46,737 nucleotides of DNA from Pirellulaceae bacterium (GCA_024102795.1 JAGFJK010000195.1:1-46737); one strand, 5' to 3'; counted from the first letter of the stretch, positions 7,777 to 17,113 are shown. The notes: generated from the letters alone by a model not told the origin. Translations and numbers: made by a program.

Positions 7777-8438
7777 CACTTTTCTCCTTCCAGGTCTCGG
7801 TCCAGCAACTGCCCGCGACAATCGCGGACCGTTTGCCGGGCCTCCGCCAGAAAATCCACGAAACGGGCGGGCAGCACCGGCAAGCCGACACGCAACATCA
7901 CACGGTTCAACCGGCCCAGCAGTTTCTCATCCTGGCCATAGTCGTACAAGAACCGCTCGCGGCAAAACACGGCGATGAACTCCGGCAGCCGCGCGGCTGG
8001 CCGGCCGGCAGACCGCTCGACCACGCTGGCCACCAGCTCCGGGCAGACCGTCTCCATCGCCCGGTAGTACTCGTCCAGTGCCCCCGGCTGCTCGGCGATC
8101 AACGCCGCGTCCAGGAGGATCTCCACCAGAATGTGCCCGAGAAAGCTGGGCCGAAACCCCGGCTCCGCGTCCAGCAGGTCGCGGACCCGCACCGTCAGCG
8201 CCAGGCTCAGTTCCGCGAACGCCCGCGTCTGATGAAACCAGCGGTCGTCCGCATGATGCTGGATGATGCCCCGCGCCAGCTCCACGGTCCGCGGGTCCGG
8301 GTCCTCCAGCAGCCGCTGGGCTCCGCGGCTGGACGCCCGCACCTTGCGGTCCACGACGCTCAACCAGTCCGGCACGGCGGTTCCGGCCAGCAGATGGGGC
8401 CGATCCAGAAAAGGGCGGCCGTGCGCGAAGTAGTTCAT
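7776..8438 (-). CDS. ACP-phosphodiesterase-like protein (uncertain)
   Basis: 220 residues beginning MNYFAHGRPFLDRPHLLAGT and AVPDWLSVVDRK. The amino terminus, the HH..D arrangement (GIIQHHADDRWFHQTRAF) and FLGHILVEILLDAALI recall the AcpH/DUF479 acyl-carrier-protein phosphodiesterase group, an HD-like all-helical fold with a MNFLAH start and a distal GH...D motif. AcpH removes 4'-phosphopantetheine from acyl carrier protein, but this protein is diverged and may act on something else. It sits between the oxidoreductase gene (42 bases away) and a TIM-barrel gene it overlaps by one base. No membrane segment or signal peptide is visible. Confidence 0.5.
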   Translation of the reverse strand: MNYFAHGRPFLDRPHLLAGTAVPDWLSVVDRKVRASSRGAQRLLEDPDPRTVELARGIIQHHADDRWFHQTRAFAELSLALTVRVRDLLDAEPGFRPSFLGHILVEILLDAALIAEQPGALDEYYRAMETVCPELVASVVERSAGRPAARLPEFIAVFCRERFLYDYGQDEKLLGRLNRVMLRVGLPVLPARFVDFLAEARQTVRDCRGQLLDRDLEGEK

Positions 8439-8480
8439 GCTGGCCGAGCCACCCGTGGATGCCGCCTGACTGACCGCGGC

Positions 8481-9623
8481 CTAACCGACCGTAGCCCACT
8501 GCCGCTCGGACGCGCTGCGCAGCACGGCGTCGCAAACTTGCTGGGTTTCCAGCGCGTCGCGGAAGGTCGGCGCGGCCGATTCGCCCCGCGCCGCCGCCTC
8601 CAGAAAATCGGCCACCTGATGCACAAAGCTGTGCTCGTAGCCGATCTGCAAGCCCGGCACCCACCACTTGTCCATGTACGGATGGTCGCCGCTGTGATCG
8701 GTCACGTGTATCGAGCGCCAGCCCCGCAAACGACCCTCATCGCCATGGTCGAAGAATTCCAGCCGATGCAGGTCGTGCAGGTCCCATTTCAACGAACCGT
8801 GCTCGCCATTGATTTCAAACGTATACAGGGCCTTGTGCCCGCGGGCGTAACGGGTCGATTCGAACAGGCCCAGCGAGCCGTTCTGGAAGTGGCACAGGAA
8901 CGCGCAAGCGTCGTCGATCCCGACCGGCTCCACCTGGCCCGTCAGGTTGTGCATCCGCTGCTTGACGAACGTCTCGGTCATCGCGCCCACGTCGCTGATC
9001 CGGCCGTTCAGCCAGATCGCCGTGTCGATGCAGTGGGCCAGCAAGTCGCCGGTCACGCCCGAACCGGCGGCGGCCGCGTCCAGCCGCCAGAGCCCCGCGC
9101 CGCCCTGCGGCAGGTCTTCGGAGATCGTCCAGTCCTGGAGGAAATTGGCCCGGTAGTGGAAGATCCGGCCCAAGCGGCCTTCGTCAATCAGCCGCTTGGC
9201 CAGCGTCACCGCCGGCACGCGGCGATAGTTGTACCAGACCGTGTTGGGCACGCCGGCCCGCTCCACCGCCTGGCACATCTCCTCGCCTTCCGCCGAGTTC
9301 ATCGCCAGCGGCTTCTCGCAGAGAATCATCTTGCCGGCGGCGGCCGCCGCCAGCGCGATTTCGCGGTGCAGATTGTTCGGCACGCAGATGTCGACCGCGT
9401 CGATGTCCGGCCGCTCGATCAGCCGCCGCCAGTCCGTTTCGATCGACTCGTAACCCCAGCGGTCGGCGAACGCCTGCACCGCCGCGGCGTTGCGAGCGCA
9501 GGCGGCCTTGAGCACGGGACGCAGCGGCAAGTCGAAAAAGTTACTTACCCGGTTATACGCATTGGAATGCGCCCGGCCCATGAAACCGTAGCCAATCATG
9601 CCAATGTTCAACGGCTTCGCCAT
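8481..9623 (-). CDS. Gfo/Idh/MocA family NAD(P)-dependent oxidoreductase
   Basis: 380 residues from ATG 9623 ([20 protein letters not shown]), preceded by AGGTAGGCGGG. The Rossmann fingerprint [18 protein letters not shown] opens the protein; [15 protein letters not shown] and CEKPLAMN give the EKP motif, and [16 protein letters not shown] holds the catalytic-region His/Asp. The rest is the open alpha/beta substrate domain. The family oxidises hydroxyls on sugars and cyclitols (for example inositol 2-dehydrogenase and 3-keto-sugar-forming enzymes). Flanking TIM-barrel isomerases and a cupin isomerase suggest it works in the same sugar pathway. The frame extends upstream over the next intergenic gap but with non-conserved sequence, so the start is the ATG just before the Rossmann motif. 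Confidence 0.9.
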   Translation of the reverse strand: MAKPLNIGMIGYGFMGRAHSNAYNRVSNFFDLPLRPVLKAACARNAAAVQAFADRWGYESIETDWRRLIERPDIDAVDICVPNNLHREIALAAAAAGKMILCEKPLAMNSAEGEEMCQAVERAGVPNTVWYNYRRVPAVTLAKRLIDEGRLGRIFHYRANFLQDWTISEDLPQGGAGLWRLDAAAAGSGVTGDLLAHCIDTAIWLNGRISDVGAMTETFVKQRMHNLTGQVEPVGIDDACAFLCHFQNGSLGLFESTRYARGHKALYTFEINGEHGSLKWDLHDLHRLEFFDHGDEGRLRGWRSIHVTDHSGDHPYMDKWWVPGLQIGYEHSFVHQVADFLEAAARGESAAPTFRDALETQQVCDAVLRSASERQWATVG

Positions 9624-9697
9624 CCCGCCTACCTCGCGTTCAAAATGAGCTGCCTGATTCGGTGAAGTCGCACTCCGCCCGCGCCGTTCGCGGAAAC

Positions 9698-10750
9698 CTA
9701 CGCCTGCCAACCATGCGCGTCGCGGACGGCCAGCATCGCGGCCAGAATGTCGTTCCAGGTCTGCGGCCGCTGCATGACCTCGTTGGGGAACATGCAGCCG
9801 TCCCAACAGATATGCGCGTAGTTCCGGTGGACCGTGCCCGTTTCGTCGCGCAACCAGTATCCGGCCCGCTTGACGATATCCAGTTTGCCGTTCGGATCGT
9901 TGGGCAGGCAGTGCCGCCCGGTCTTGTCGTGCGAGCCGGAGCCCTTGACCGTGGCGTCGTTCTGCGCGACGTGAAAATCGATCGTCCAAGGCCGCAGGGC
10001 ATCGGTCAATGTCTGGTAGGCCGCGTCCAGTTGCGACTCGTCGCTCCAGTCGAAGTTCTGCGGCAGCAGCGCGTCCTGGGGTGCGTTGAAACCAAGCAGG
10101 TACAGCAGCGTGTGGGCCATGTCGGCCTGAAAGCCCAACGTCTCCGGCCGATTGACCGTCTCGAGCAGCTTGAGCATGGCCTTCCAGCTATGCATGCCGC
10201 CCCAGCAGATCTCGCCCTCGGCCGCCAACCGCTCGCCATGCTCCTCGGCAATGTCGCAGGCCCGGCGGAACGTCTCGGCGATCCGCCGCGTGTTGCCGTC
10301 CGGGTCGGCGGCCCAGTCGGCCGGGCCGCACGCCGAATCGATCCGCACCACGCCGTGGGGCCGAATACCCATCTCGCGCAGCGTGCGGGCGATGCGGCAG
10401 CCCTTGCGGACCTGCGTCAGGAACCGCTCCTGTTGCTCCTCGTCGCCCATCGCCGAACCGCCGCCCGTGGGCGGCCAGACGGGGGCCACCACCGAACCGA
10501 TCGCCAGGTTCCGCGAACGAGCCTTGTCGGCCAGCCGCTCCAGTTCGTCGTCCGAGGCGTCGATGTCGATGTGCGGGGCGAACAGGAACAGGTCGAAACC
10601 GTCGAACCGCACGCCATCGACTTCGGCCGCGGCCGTCAGGTCCAGCATCGTGTCCAGGTCGATCGGCGGTTCCGAATCGGGCCCCTTGCCGACCACGCCC
10701 GGCCAGGCCGCGTTGTGCAGCTTGGGAAAGTTGTTCGTATGCTCGCTCAA
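9698..10750 (-). CDS. Xylose-isomerase-like TIM-barrel protein
   Basis: 350 residues if it starts at TTG 10750 (reads [20 protein letters not shown]), which has AAGGAG eight bases upstream. A GTG at 10780, overlapping the previous gene's stop as GTGA, is the alternative. Landmarks are [30 protein letters not shown], the metal-type Glu of [14 protein letters not shown], Asp of [10 protein letters not shown], His of IDFHVAQND, and a carboxyl region with [10 protein letters not shown]. It is larger than typical 270-300-residue epimerases, and the sequence [15 protein letters not shown] forms an insertion-like loop. The role is probably isomerisation or epimerisation of a (keto)sugar in the same pathway as the neighbouring cupin and Gfo/Idh/MocA genes. 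Confidence 0.8.
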   Translation of the reverse strand: MSEHTNNFPKLHNAAWPGVVGKGPDSEPPIDLDTMLDLTAAAEVDGVRFDGFDLFLFAPHIDIDASDDELERLADKARSRNLAIGSVVAPVWPPTGGGSAMGDEEQQERFLTQVRKGCRIARTLREMGIRPHGVVRIDSACGPADWAADPDGNTRRIAETFRRACDIAEEHGERLAAEGEICWGGMHSWKAMLKLLETVNRPETLGFQADMAHTLLYLLGFNAPQDALLPQNFDWSDESQLDAAYQTLTDALRPWTIDFHVAQNDATVKGSGSHDKTGRHCLPNDPNGKLDIVKRAGYWLRDETGTVHRNYAHICWDGCMFPNEVMQRPQTWNDILAAMLAVRDAHGWQA

Positions 10751-10776
10751 CGGAAGCTCTCCTTGTCCAATGCCGA

Positions 10777-12027
10777 TCACTGGCCAGCGTGGTCGCCCAC
10801 CTGCGGCAACTGGCTGTGCACGTCCGGACCGAAGTACCGCAAACTCACCAGCGGCTCGCTGCCCGTGTTCACCACCTCGACGCCGCGGGTCGCCGCCTCG
10901 TGCGAAATGAACACCTCGTCCTCCGTCTCCTGGCCGAAGCGGATCAGGGCGGGAGTCTGCAGCCGCAGCGGTCCGATCCGCCCTTCACCTTGCACGGTGA
11001 TCCAGCCGCTGGAGCCCGGATCGCGCAGCGTGCAGCGGGCCCCCGGTTCCACCGTCAGCTCCTTGGCGCTGAACAGTTGCCGGCCGTCAATCGTCCCGTA
11101 CACGATCCAGCGGTCGGTCACGCCCGGACCGCTGGCCGCCGCGTCGACGATCGGTTCGAGATAATTGTGCTGCTTGAAGTGCGTGTCGACGTTCTTTTCC
11201 CAGTCCAACTGGTCGATGATGAAGTCCAGGTCCTGGTGCTTGTCGCGAGGCACGTCCTTGACCAGCAGCGACCAGGGGACCACCCGGCCCTCCACCAGCG
11301 ACTGAAACATGCCGAACACGTCGCTGCCCCACTGCGGTTCATACGTGCACAGCGATCCGGGAGCGTGCAGCACGCCGGGCGGGATCAACCAGCCGGTGCC
11401 GCGCTTCAGCCGGTACGCTCGCGACAGGTCCAGGATGCCGTTGTCGCCCTGGTTCCAGTTCTGCAGGCAGCGTCGCACGTCGTCCTTGGTCGTGCCCGGT
11501 TCGAGCCCCATGAAGGTGTAGCAGAAGTTGTTGTCGACGTTGTTGTATTGCGGCGGAAAATAATAACTTTCCGGTTTGCCTTCCTGCCCCGTCAGCTTCG
11601 CGTGCTCGAAGCCCTGGTGCATGTGGTGCGGGATCGGTCCCATGTTGTCGAAGAACTTCGAGTACACGGGCCACCGCTGATACTGGCTCCACATCGGCTG
11701 GCCGATCAGCCGCGAACCGACCTCGGCCACGGCGTCGCGGAGCGTGAAGTGCTGCCCCTCGAAGCTCACGAAGCTCAACCCCTCGTGCCACACACGGCCG
11801 TCGTTCGCCGCCTCCGTGGTGCTGGCAAACCACCGCTCGTCAATCCCGCCGCGGTCCGCCCCGTAGGCGTACAGATCGGCCGGATGCAGCTTGATGCGGC
11901 GCCCCGGATGCAGGAAGCTGCGGGGCACCCAGGTCGGCGTCAGCCTCAGCAGGCCCGCTCCCGCGTCGAGAGCCCGATCCAGAACCGCCGCGACGCTATC
12001 ACTGGAAACAACATTGGGAGAGATCAT
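10777..12027 (-). CDS. Phosphomannose-isomerase-like cupin protein
   Basis: 416 residues from ATG 12027 ([20 protein letters not shown]), with AGGTGA close upstream. The central region carries a cupin metal site: [18 protein letters not shown] with three His, a downstream Glu in [10 protein letters not shown], then [14 protein letters not shown], which matches the distal His segment of class I mannose-6-phosphate isomerases (IPxGxxHA), and [10 protein letters not shown]. The carboxyl part ([20 protein letters not shown] and [17 protein letters not shown]) looks like a second cupin domain. A sugar isomerase is therefore likely, but the protein lacks the classical amino-terminal Q-x-H zinc motif spacing, so phosphomannose isomerase itself is not claimed. 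It overlaps or abuts the downstream TIM-barrel gene. Confidence 0.7.
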   Translation of the reverse strand: MISPNVVSSDSVAAVLDRALDAGAGLLRLTPTWVPRSFLHPGRRIKLHPADLYAYGADRGGIDERWFASTTEAANDGRVWHEGLSFVSFEGQHFTLRDAVAEVGSRLIGQPMWSQYQRWPVYSKFFDNMGPIPHHMHQGFEHAKLTGQEGKPESYYFPPQYNNVDNNFCYTFMGLEPGTTKDDVRRCLQNWNQGDNGILDLSRAYRLKRGTGWLIPPGVLHAPGSLCTYEPQWGSDVFGMFQSLVEGRVVPWSLLVKDVPRDKHQDLDFIIDQLDWEKNVDTHFKQHNYLEPIVDAAASGPGVTDRWIVYGTIDGRQLFSAKELTVEPGARCTLRDPGSSGWITVQGEGRIGPLRLQTPALIRFGQETEDEVFISHEAATRGVEVVNTGSEPLVSLRYFGPDVHSQLPQVGDHAGQ

Positions 12028-12154
12028 GTCACCTGTGCGGGCCAGCTCGCTTGCCCGATGAAAAAGAGGGTGGCGGACAGTCTTACGTAACTGGGGATAG
12101 ACCGGGTCAAGCGACTGTTGTATTCCGTTTTCCCGCCGCTCGCAAGTCACCCGG

Positions 12155-13213
12155 TCATGCGTTCAGCGCCAGGTCCAGGACCAGGTCCAAGGCCACTTCC
12201 ACGGTCGCCAGCGACGTCGATTCCGACGGCGTATGGAACCCGGTCGTCGGGATCTGCAGCGTCGCCCCCTGGATCTCGCCCGCCGAAGCGGCCGCCACCC
12301 GCCCCAGTTCGGTGCTGCCCAGCGACAGGGGCCGCTTGCCTTCGCTTTGCCGCGCGGCGTTCTGCTGCTGGATCAGCACGTCCTTGAACAGATAGGAAAC
12401 GCCCCGCTGCCGGCAGAGCCGCTCCAGCCGATCGACCATCGGCCCGTGAAACTCGGCGTTCGCGTCGCGGCGGCGGAGCACCACCTGCTGAGCGTCGGCC
12501 GCCTGCTGGTCCGCGAACGGGCTGGTGTCCAGCACCAGCAAATGATCCGAGCGGGAGCCGCCGCGGCGAAACCACTCCAGCAAAAACCGCCAGCTCCGCC
12601 CGGCCTCCTCCTGAGCCGTGAAGAAGGCGGTCCCCTGGTAGCCCCGCTGGAAGGCGAACACCAGCATCGCCACCGTCAGAATATTATCCAACTGGGCACT
12701 CAGCCGCCCCTCGGCGATGTTCAGCCGGTCCAGGTAGGCCACCGGCGTGCCCGGAGGCAGATGAGCCAGCCCGCGCACCTCGAACATGATGTTCCCCCGC
12801 CGGTCGCAGAGAAACGACCGCTCGATCGTCCCCGCTCCCAGGTACGATCCCGACCAGGGGTTGTAGGCCTGCACCGCCTGATCGTGAAACCGGCCGGCAA
12901 TCGTCTTGTAAGTCTGCTCCGACACGGAGTCGCCCAGCAGATCGCCCCGGTTGCGGGCCACGAACGCCGCGTATTGAAACTCGTTCGGCCCGGTGCAGAT
13001 CAGCCCGTGGCGATCGGCGTGAGCGGACATCTGAGCGGAATGAGGCCGCCGGCCCTGAGCCACCAGCAGACCCTCGTACCAGGTGACTCGAGCGCCCGCT
13101 TCGTCCAGTTCCCGCTGCAACGCCCGAAAGAACGCCTGCTCGGCTCCCACGACCGCGGGCTGCCTCACAAGCTGCTTCAGCAGGTCCAGAAAATCGGCGA
13201 AATCGCTGGTCAT
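12155..13213 (-). CDS. M42/M20-type metallopeptidase-like protein
   Basis: 352 residues from ATG 13213 (MTSDFADFLDLLKQLVRQPA). The co-catalytic metal-site pattern of M42/M28 aminopeptidases is visible: SAHADRHGL (His65, Asp67), QLDNILTV (bridging Asp), FFTAQEEAGRS (general-base Glu and ligand Glu), LLVLDTSPF (Asp) and IPTTGFHTPSESTSL (final His). The middle holds the M42-type beta domain (GTIERSFLCDRRGNIMFEVR). An intracellular aminopeptidase or deacylase is the likely activity. It is the most upstream minus-strand gene of the sugar block, 127 bases from the cupin gene, and shares a 163-base divergent region with the DUF4432 gene. Confidence 0.75.
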   Translation of the reverse strand: MTSDFADFLDLLKQLVRQPAVVGAEQAFFRALQRELDEAGARVTWYEGLLVAQGRRPHSAQMSAHADRHGLICTGPNEFQYAAFVARNRGDLLGDSVSEQTYKTIAGRFHDQAVQAYNPWSGSYLGAGTIERSFLCDRRGNIMFEVRGLAHLPPGTPVAYLDRLNIAEGRLSAQLDNILTVAMLVFAFQRGYQGTAFFTAQEEAGRSWRFLLEWFRRGGSRSDHLLVLDTSPFADQQAADAQQVVLRRRDANAEFHGPMVDRLERLCRQRGVSYLFKDVLIQQQNAARQSEGKRPLSLGSTELGRVAAASAGEIQGATLQIPTTGFHTPSESTSLATVEVALDLVLDLALNA

Positions 13214-13376
13214 CCTTGGCAGTTTACGGACTTCCGGCCGGTAACGGAAGGACGACATTGTTCAGCCAGATCGCCGCCGGCCGCGCAACTTGCCAGGGAG
13301 ACGCGCCGAGCGTTATAACGGGTCGCGATGTCGGAATCTCGTCCGTCCGCCGGATTTTTCGCTGGAGTTCTGCAAG

Positions 13377-14546
13377 ATGGCACCCCGAAGTTGGAAGCTG
13401 ACCGATGTGGCCCACCGGGTTCAACTGGACCAACTGGACGTGCGGCCGGACGACGTGGGCGGAAGCACTCGCGGCTACTCGGTCAGCAAGCTCACCTTGC
13501 GGGGCGGACGGAGCGGGGGCGTTGACCTGGTGCGAATCAATAACGGCCGGTTGCGCTTTGACGTGCTGCCGACGCGCGGCATGAGCCTCTGGAAGGCCTG
13601 GCTGGGCGACCAGGAATTCGGCTGGAAATCGCCCGTTCGCGGCCCGATCCATCCGGCGTATGTGCCGGTGGCGGAATCGAGCGGCCTGGGTTGGCTGGAC
13701 GGCTTCGACGAATTGCTGGTCCGCTGCGGGCTGGAAAGCAACGGCGCTCCGGAATTCGACGAGCACGGTCGCGTCCGATTCCCGCTGCACGGGCGGATCG
13801 GCAACCTGCCCGCTCACGACGTGCAACTGGACGTGGATGGAGCGACCGGCGAAATCACTCTGCGCGGCGTGGTCGACGAATGCCGCTTTCACTTCCTCAA
13901 GCTGCGACTGACCAGCACAATCAAGACTCGCGTCGGCGAGCCGACGATCGAGATCCACGACACGATCGAAAACCTCTCGGCCAGCCCCGCCGAAGCCCAA
14001 CTGCTGTACCACGTCAACTTCGGGGTTCCCCTGCTGGACGCCGGCGCGCAAGTCGTCGCTCCGGTCAAGGCCGTGGTGCCGCGCAACACTCGCGCGGCCG
14101 AGGGGATCGCCAACTGGAACAGCTACGCCGCCGAACAGCCGGGATTCGAGGAGCAGGTGTATTTTGCCGAGCTGCACGCCGACGATGCGGGACAAACGCG
14201 CGTGCTGCTCAAGAACAGCCACTCCACCCAGGGTGTCAGCCTGCTCTACGACCGCCGGCAACTGCCTTGCTTCACGGCCTGGAAGAATACGACGGCGGTC
14301 GACGACGGCTACGTGACGGGGCTCGAACCCGGCACCAATTTCCCGAACCCGCGCACGTTCGAAGGAGAACAAGGGCGGGTCGTTCGCCTGGCGCCGCGCC
14401 AGCAACGCGAATTCCGCCTCACCCTGGACTTCCATGGCGAGCCGGGCCAGGTGGCGGATGCCGAACAGACGGTCGCACGACTGCAGGCCGGCCGCGAATC
14501 CAAGCTCTTCAGCGCGCCTCAAAAGGGCTGGTGCGCGGACGCTTGA
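13377..14546 (+). CDS. DUF4432 family, aldose-1-epimerase-like protein
   Basis: 389 residues from ATG 13377 (MAPRSWKLTDVAHRVQLDQL), with GGAG nine bases upstream; an earlier in-frame start at 13290 would place coding in the divergent promoter region. The protein is an all-beta galactose-mutarotase-like fold: DVLPTRGMSLWKAWLG, GLGWLDGFDELLVRCGLESN, PLHGRIGNLPAHDV, YHVNFGVPLLD, and a distal GYVTGLEPGTNFPNPRTFE. The His of the LHGR segment and the Glu of GLEPGTN are the positions expected for sugar binding and catalysis. DUF4432 members occur in sugar-catabolism loci; the substrate is unknown. It is divergent from the M42-like/cupin/TIM/oxidoreductase genes and is probably part of the same pathway. 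Confidence 0.85.
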   Translation: MAPRSWKLTDVAHRVQLDQLDVRPDDVGGSTRGYSVSKLTLRGGRSGGVDLVRINNGRLRFDVLPTRGMSLWKAWLGDQEFGWKSPVRGPIHPAYVPVAESSGLGWLDGFDELLVRCGLESNGAPEFDEHGRVRFPLHGRIGNLPAHDVQLDVDGATGEITLRGVVDECRFHFLKLRLTSTIKTRVGEPTIEIHDTIENLSASPAEAQLLYHVNFGVPLLDAGAQVVAPVKAVVPRNTRAAEGIANWNSYAAEQPGFEEQVYFAELHADDAGQTRVLLKNSHSTQGVSLLYDRRQLPCFTAWKNTTAVDDGYVTGLEPGTNFPNPRTFEGEQGRVVRLAPRQQREFRLTLDFHGEPGQVADAEQTVARLQAGRESKLFSAPQKGWCADA

Positions 14547-14559
14547 GCCGGTTCCTATC

Positions 14560-15069
14560 CTATTTCACCTCGTGGCCTTCCAGGTGATAGATGGCCAGGT
14601 GCTTGCCGTTGGGACCCTTGAACGGCTTGACCGTGAACTGGCCGGTCACCGCCACGGGCCGGACGGTAAACGACGTGGACTTGCCGCTTTCCATGTCCAC
14701 CACGACGCAGTCGTAAAGAGCCGCGCCGGGTCCAAAGCAGCATTCCATGTTGTCGCGGACCAACACGAACTGCGTGATGCCCGTTTGCTGAAAGCTGGGC
14801 AGGATATAGCCGCGGATGCGGATCTTCTTGCCGACCAGTTGCTCGATCTCGCCGGTCAGCATCGAACGCTCGAAATCGGCACCCTTCTCCATTTCGAATT
14901 TCAGGTTGTCGAAGGTCACGTCCTGCGGCTTGCCGGGCGACTGGGCCAGCAGCGGCTGGGCCAGGAACAGTACCGCGGCGCCGATCAGCAGGGACGCGAG
15001 GACCGCCAGCGCCGGGCGCGCCGCCAAGGCGAAGTTCAGGGCCGCCGTGCCAGTTGCTTGCACGTTCAT
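14560..15069 (-). CDS. DUF3299 protein, membrane-anchored, extracytoplasmic
   Basis: 169 residues from ATG 15069, with GGGAG close upstream (a GTG one codon earlier also exists). A hydrophobic stretch at about 17-42 (ALAVLASLLIGAAVLFLAQP) is a signal peptide or anchor. The rest carries the DUF3299 core: GKKIRIRGYILPSFQQ, TQFVLVRDNMECCFGPG, YDCVVVDMESGK, and a final YHLEGHEV. The adjacent Cys pair in CCFG is the most conserved-looking feature and could bind a metal or form a disulfide. It is the last gene of the ABC transporter cluster and a paralogue of the next gene upstream. Proteobacterial DUF3299 genes sit beside zinc-responsive FtsX-type ABC transporters, which suggests metal handling (inference). 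Confidence 0.8.
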   Translation of the reverse strand: MNVQATGTAALNFALAARPALAVLASLLIGAAVLFLAQPLLAQSPGKPQDVTFDNLKFEMEKGADFERSMLTGEIEQLVGKKIRIRGYILPSFQQTGITQFVLVRDNMECCFGPGAALYDCVVVDMESGKSTSFTVRPVAVTGQFTVKPFKGPNGKHLAIYHLEGHEVK

Positions 15070-15099
15070 CACATCTCCCGCTGGTTGTCCGACGGTTTG

Positions 15100-15777
15100 T
15101 TACCGCAGGTAATCCGCTTCCAACTCGTAAATGCCGCCGTTCAAGCCGCCGGCCACCGGCTTCACCTCGTTGCTGACGCGCAGCACGCCGCCCAGTTTCC
15201 GCAGCCGCTGGCTGTACGTGATGCGCAGCGGGTCCTTCAAGGTGACCGTCATCATATCGGTCAGCTTGGGCTGGCCGCCAAAGCAGCAGGTGCCCATGTC
15301 GGGCACCAGGATGAACTCGCGGATGTACCCCTGGGACGCCACGCCCGGATGGACATAACCTTTGACGAAGACCTGCTGGCCGTTCAGGTCAAACGCCGCG
15401 TCCGGAATCGGCGAGGGCGAGCCGCGTTCGGGCTGCAACTGCCGGAACGCGATCCGCTGATACCCTTCGGGTACCTCGGTCACGTACACATAGGTGTGCA
15501 GGGCGATTGCCGACACCAGCAGCAGCAGGGACAGCGCGATACCGGCCGCGGCCAGGCCGCGCCCGGCCAGTTCGTCGGGATAGCGGCGAATGTTCCACCA
15601 GGCCAGCCCGCCGAAGAACAAGCCGAACAACGGCAACACGCCCATCACGGGCGCCAGCAGCGCCGCGACGCTCAACAGTCCGAAGATCAGCGAGATCACG
15701 GCCGTCCTGCACAGCGCGCGGTACGGAACAAATCCCTCGGCCTCCGGAGCCTCATACGCTTTGGTGACGCTGGTCAT
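15100..15777 (-). CDS. DUF3299-like protein with amino-terminal membrane helices
   Basis: 225 residues from ATG 15777. Three hydrophobic segments occupy about residues 25-50, 50-62 and 73-96 (AVISLIFGLLSVAALLAPVM and GIALSLLLLVSAIALHTYVY), with WWNIRRYPDELAGRGLA between, a DUF4190-like arrangement. The remaining part is a DUF3299-type domain: NGQQVFVKGYVHPG, REFILVPDMGTCCFGGQP, KLTDMMTVTLKD, and a closing GGIYELEADYLR. It shares the CCFG motif with the 14560-15069 product but little else, so the pair looks like an old duplication. It lies 24 bases after the secreted CPFC protein gene and 30 bases before its paralogue. Confidence 0.75.
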   Translation of the reverse strand: MTSVTKAYEAPEAEGFVPYRALCRTAVISLIFGLLSVAALLAPVMGVLPLFGLFFGGLAWWNIRRYPDELAGRGLAAAGIALSLLLLVSAIALHTYVYVTEVPEGYQRIAFRQLQPERGSPSPIPDAAFDLNGQQVFVKGYVHPGVASQGYIREFILVPDMGTCCFGGQPKLTDMMTVTLKDPLRITYSQRLRKLGGVLRVSNEVKPVAGGLNGGIYELEADYLR

Positions 15778-15801
15778 GTTCCCTCCGCCGTTCGATGTGA
15801 A

Positions 15802-16965
15802 TCAGGTGCCGCTGCCGGAACTGGCCGCCGGGAAGGGGACGAACGTGTTGGCCCGCTTCACGGCCTCCGGGTCCAGCTTCTCCAACTCCGCCAGCCGCTG
15901 CTTGGCTTCGGGCAACGGGCAGGCTCGCAGGTAATTGATTACCGGCACCTGCACCCAGCTCGATTTTTCATCTGCCGCCTTGAATAAAGATACCAGCCGG
16001 TCCATCTGCGACCAGTCTTCCCAACGGGCCAGGTCCGGGATCACCAGGTCGGCCAGTTGGGGCCGGTCCAACATGTGGTGCAAGGCCAACAAAATCCGCT
16101 TACGGGGGATCAGCTCCAGCTCCGTGCCGTGAAACCGCAGGGCCATGATCGCGGCATACGTGTCGGCATAGTCGGCTGATTTGTTCTTGAGGAACAGGTC
16201 CTCCACCAGCGGCAGGCCGTCCGGGCCCTTCAAAGTCAGATAGCAGGCAATCAGGGCGTCGAGCGCCGAGCGGCGCTTGGCATCGGCCGACTTGAGCATC
16301 TCCTCCAGCAGCGGCACATCGGACGCCGTGCCGCAAACGCCCAGCATGGTCAGGTACAGCCGCCGACGGCTGGCCGGGACGTCGGCGTCCTTGATCCAAC
16401 TGACCAGTTGGTCGTGGTTCATCTTGTCCTTCAAGGCGATCACGGCCGCGTACGAGGCCTTGGCGAACTCGTCGTACGAGTCGCGGGCCAGCATCTCGTC
16501 TTCGTCCTCCAGATGATTCTGAAAGAACTCCAGCCGCTGGGCGCCCTCGGCCGGCAGCTTCGGGAGCTGCCGCACGTAGTTCGCCCCGCGGGGCGTGAGT
16601 GGCAAGGGAGTGGACCAGGCCAGCTTCGGCGGATCGACCGCCATCACCAGGAACTGCGTCCCCGGCCTGGCCTGGCCAAAGTAGACCGTTTCCAGGACCT
16701 GCAACTTGCCCAGGTGCGGCTGCCCCTTGATCACCTCGACCACCTTGAAGCGGGCTGTCGCCGGTTCGTCCTGATCGCCGGTCGCCGCCGGCGCGCGACG
16801 CACATCAGGCACCAGTTCGGCAATCACCACCACATCCATGGCGGCCATTTCCTCGCTGAACGTCTGCGAGACGGCCGTGCAGAACGGGCAGGCCACAGCG
16901 GTCGCGACGCCGATCAGGGGCAGCGGCAAAGTCAGCGCCAGGGTCCAGAGCAGTGAGCGTAACAT
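15802..16965 (-). CDS. Secreted CPFC protein of unknown function
   Basis: 387 residues. A signal peptide is clear (MLRSLLWTLALTLPLPLIG through VATAVA), with mature sequence beginning near CPFCTAVSQTFSEEM. Despite the CxxC motif, no thioredoxin fold follows: the next 100 residues look like a beta-rich domain (ARFKVVEVIKGQPHLGKLQV), and the remainder (about 160-370) is helical with HEAT-like pairs such as DVPLLEEMLKSADAKRRSALD and IPDLARWEDWSQMDRLVSLF. I do not recognise the family. Its position between the permease gene and two DUF3299 genes, and its periplasmic location, make it a candidate accessory or substrate-binding component of that transporter. The CPFC Cys pair could bind metal (inference). 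Confidence 0.6.
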   Translation of the reverse strand: MLRSLLWTLALTLPLPLIGVATAVACPFCTAVSQTFSEEMAAMDVVVIAELVPDVRRAPAATGDQDEPATARFKVVEVIKGQPHLGKLQVLETVYFGQARPGTQFLVMAVDPPKLAWSTPLPLTPRGANYVRQLPKLPAEGAQRLEFFQNHLEDEDEMLARDSYDEFAKASYAAVIALKDKMNHDQLVSWIKDADVPASRRRLYLTMLGVCGTASDVPLLEEMLKSADAKRRSALDALIACYLTLKGPDGLPLVEDLFLKNKSADYADTYAAIMALRFHGTELELIPRKRILLALHHMLDRPQLADLVIPDLARWEDWSQMDRLVSLFKAADEKSSWVQVPVINYLRACPLPEAKQRLAELEKLDPEAVKRANTFVPFPAASSGSGT

Positions 16966-17039
16966 GAAACTGATCCTCGTGTTGTGTTCGCGAGCTGGTG
17001 CCCGCGGGCCAGGCGTGTGGCAAGCGGCCGCACTGCCTT

Positions 17040-17069
17040 AATTTACGCATATTGATCCGTCCAACGCAA
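17040..17069 (-). promoter_or_regulatory. Weak sigma70-like promoter candidate for the CPFC protein gene
   Basis: On the minus strand TTGCGT (17064-17069) and TAAATT (17040-17045) are separated by 18 bases and would start transcription about 70 bases before the ATG at 16965. Each box matches four of six consensus bases. The gap here (16966-17113) is the only sizeable one inside the cluster, so an internal promoter is plausible but unproven. Confidence 0.25.
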
Positions 17070-17113
17070 ATCGGAATTCCCGCCTGCCGGTTCAACCGGT
17101 TCAACCTGCCGGT

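Noticed and set aside
13224..14522. A 432-codon minus-strand frame opposite the DUF4432 gene
   Set aside because: The plus-strand product has clear family motifs; the minus frame has none and would overlap completely.
15802..16965. Thioredoxin-like protein because of CPFC
   Set aside because: The motif is at the mature amino terminus with no preceding beta strand and no cis-Pro segment later; only the CxxC is shared.
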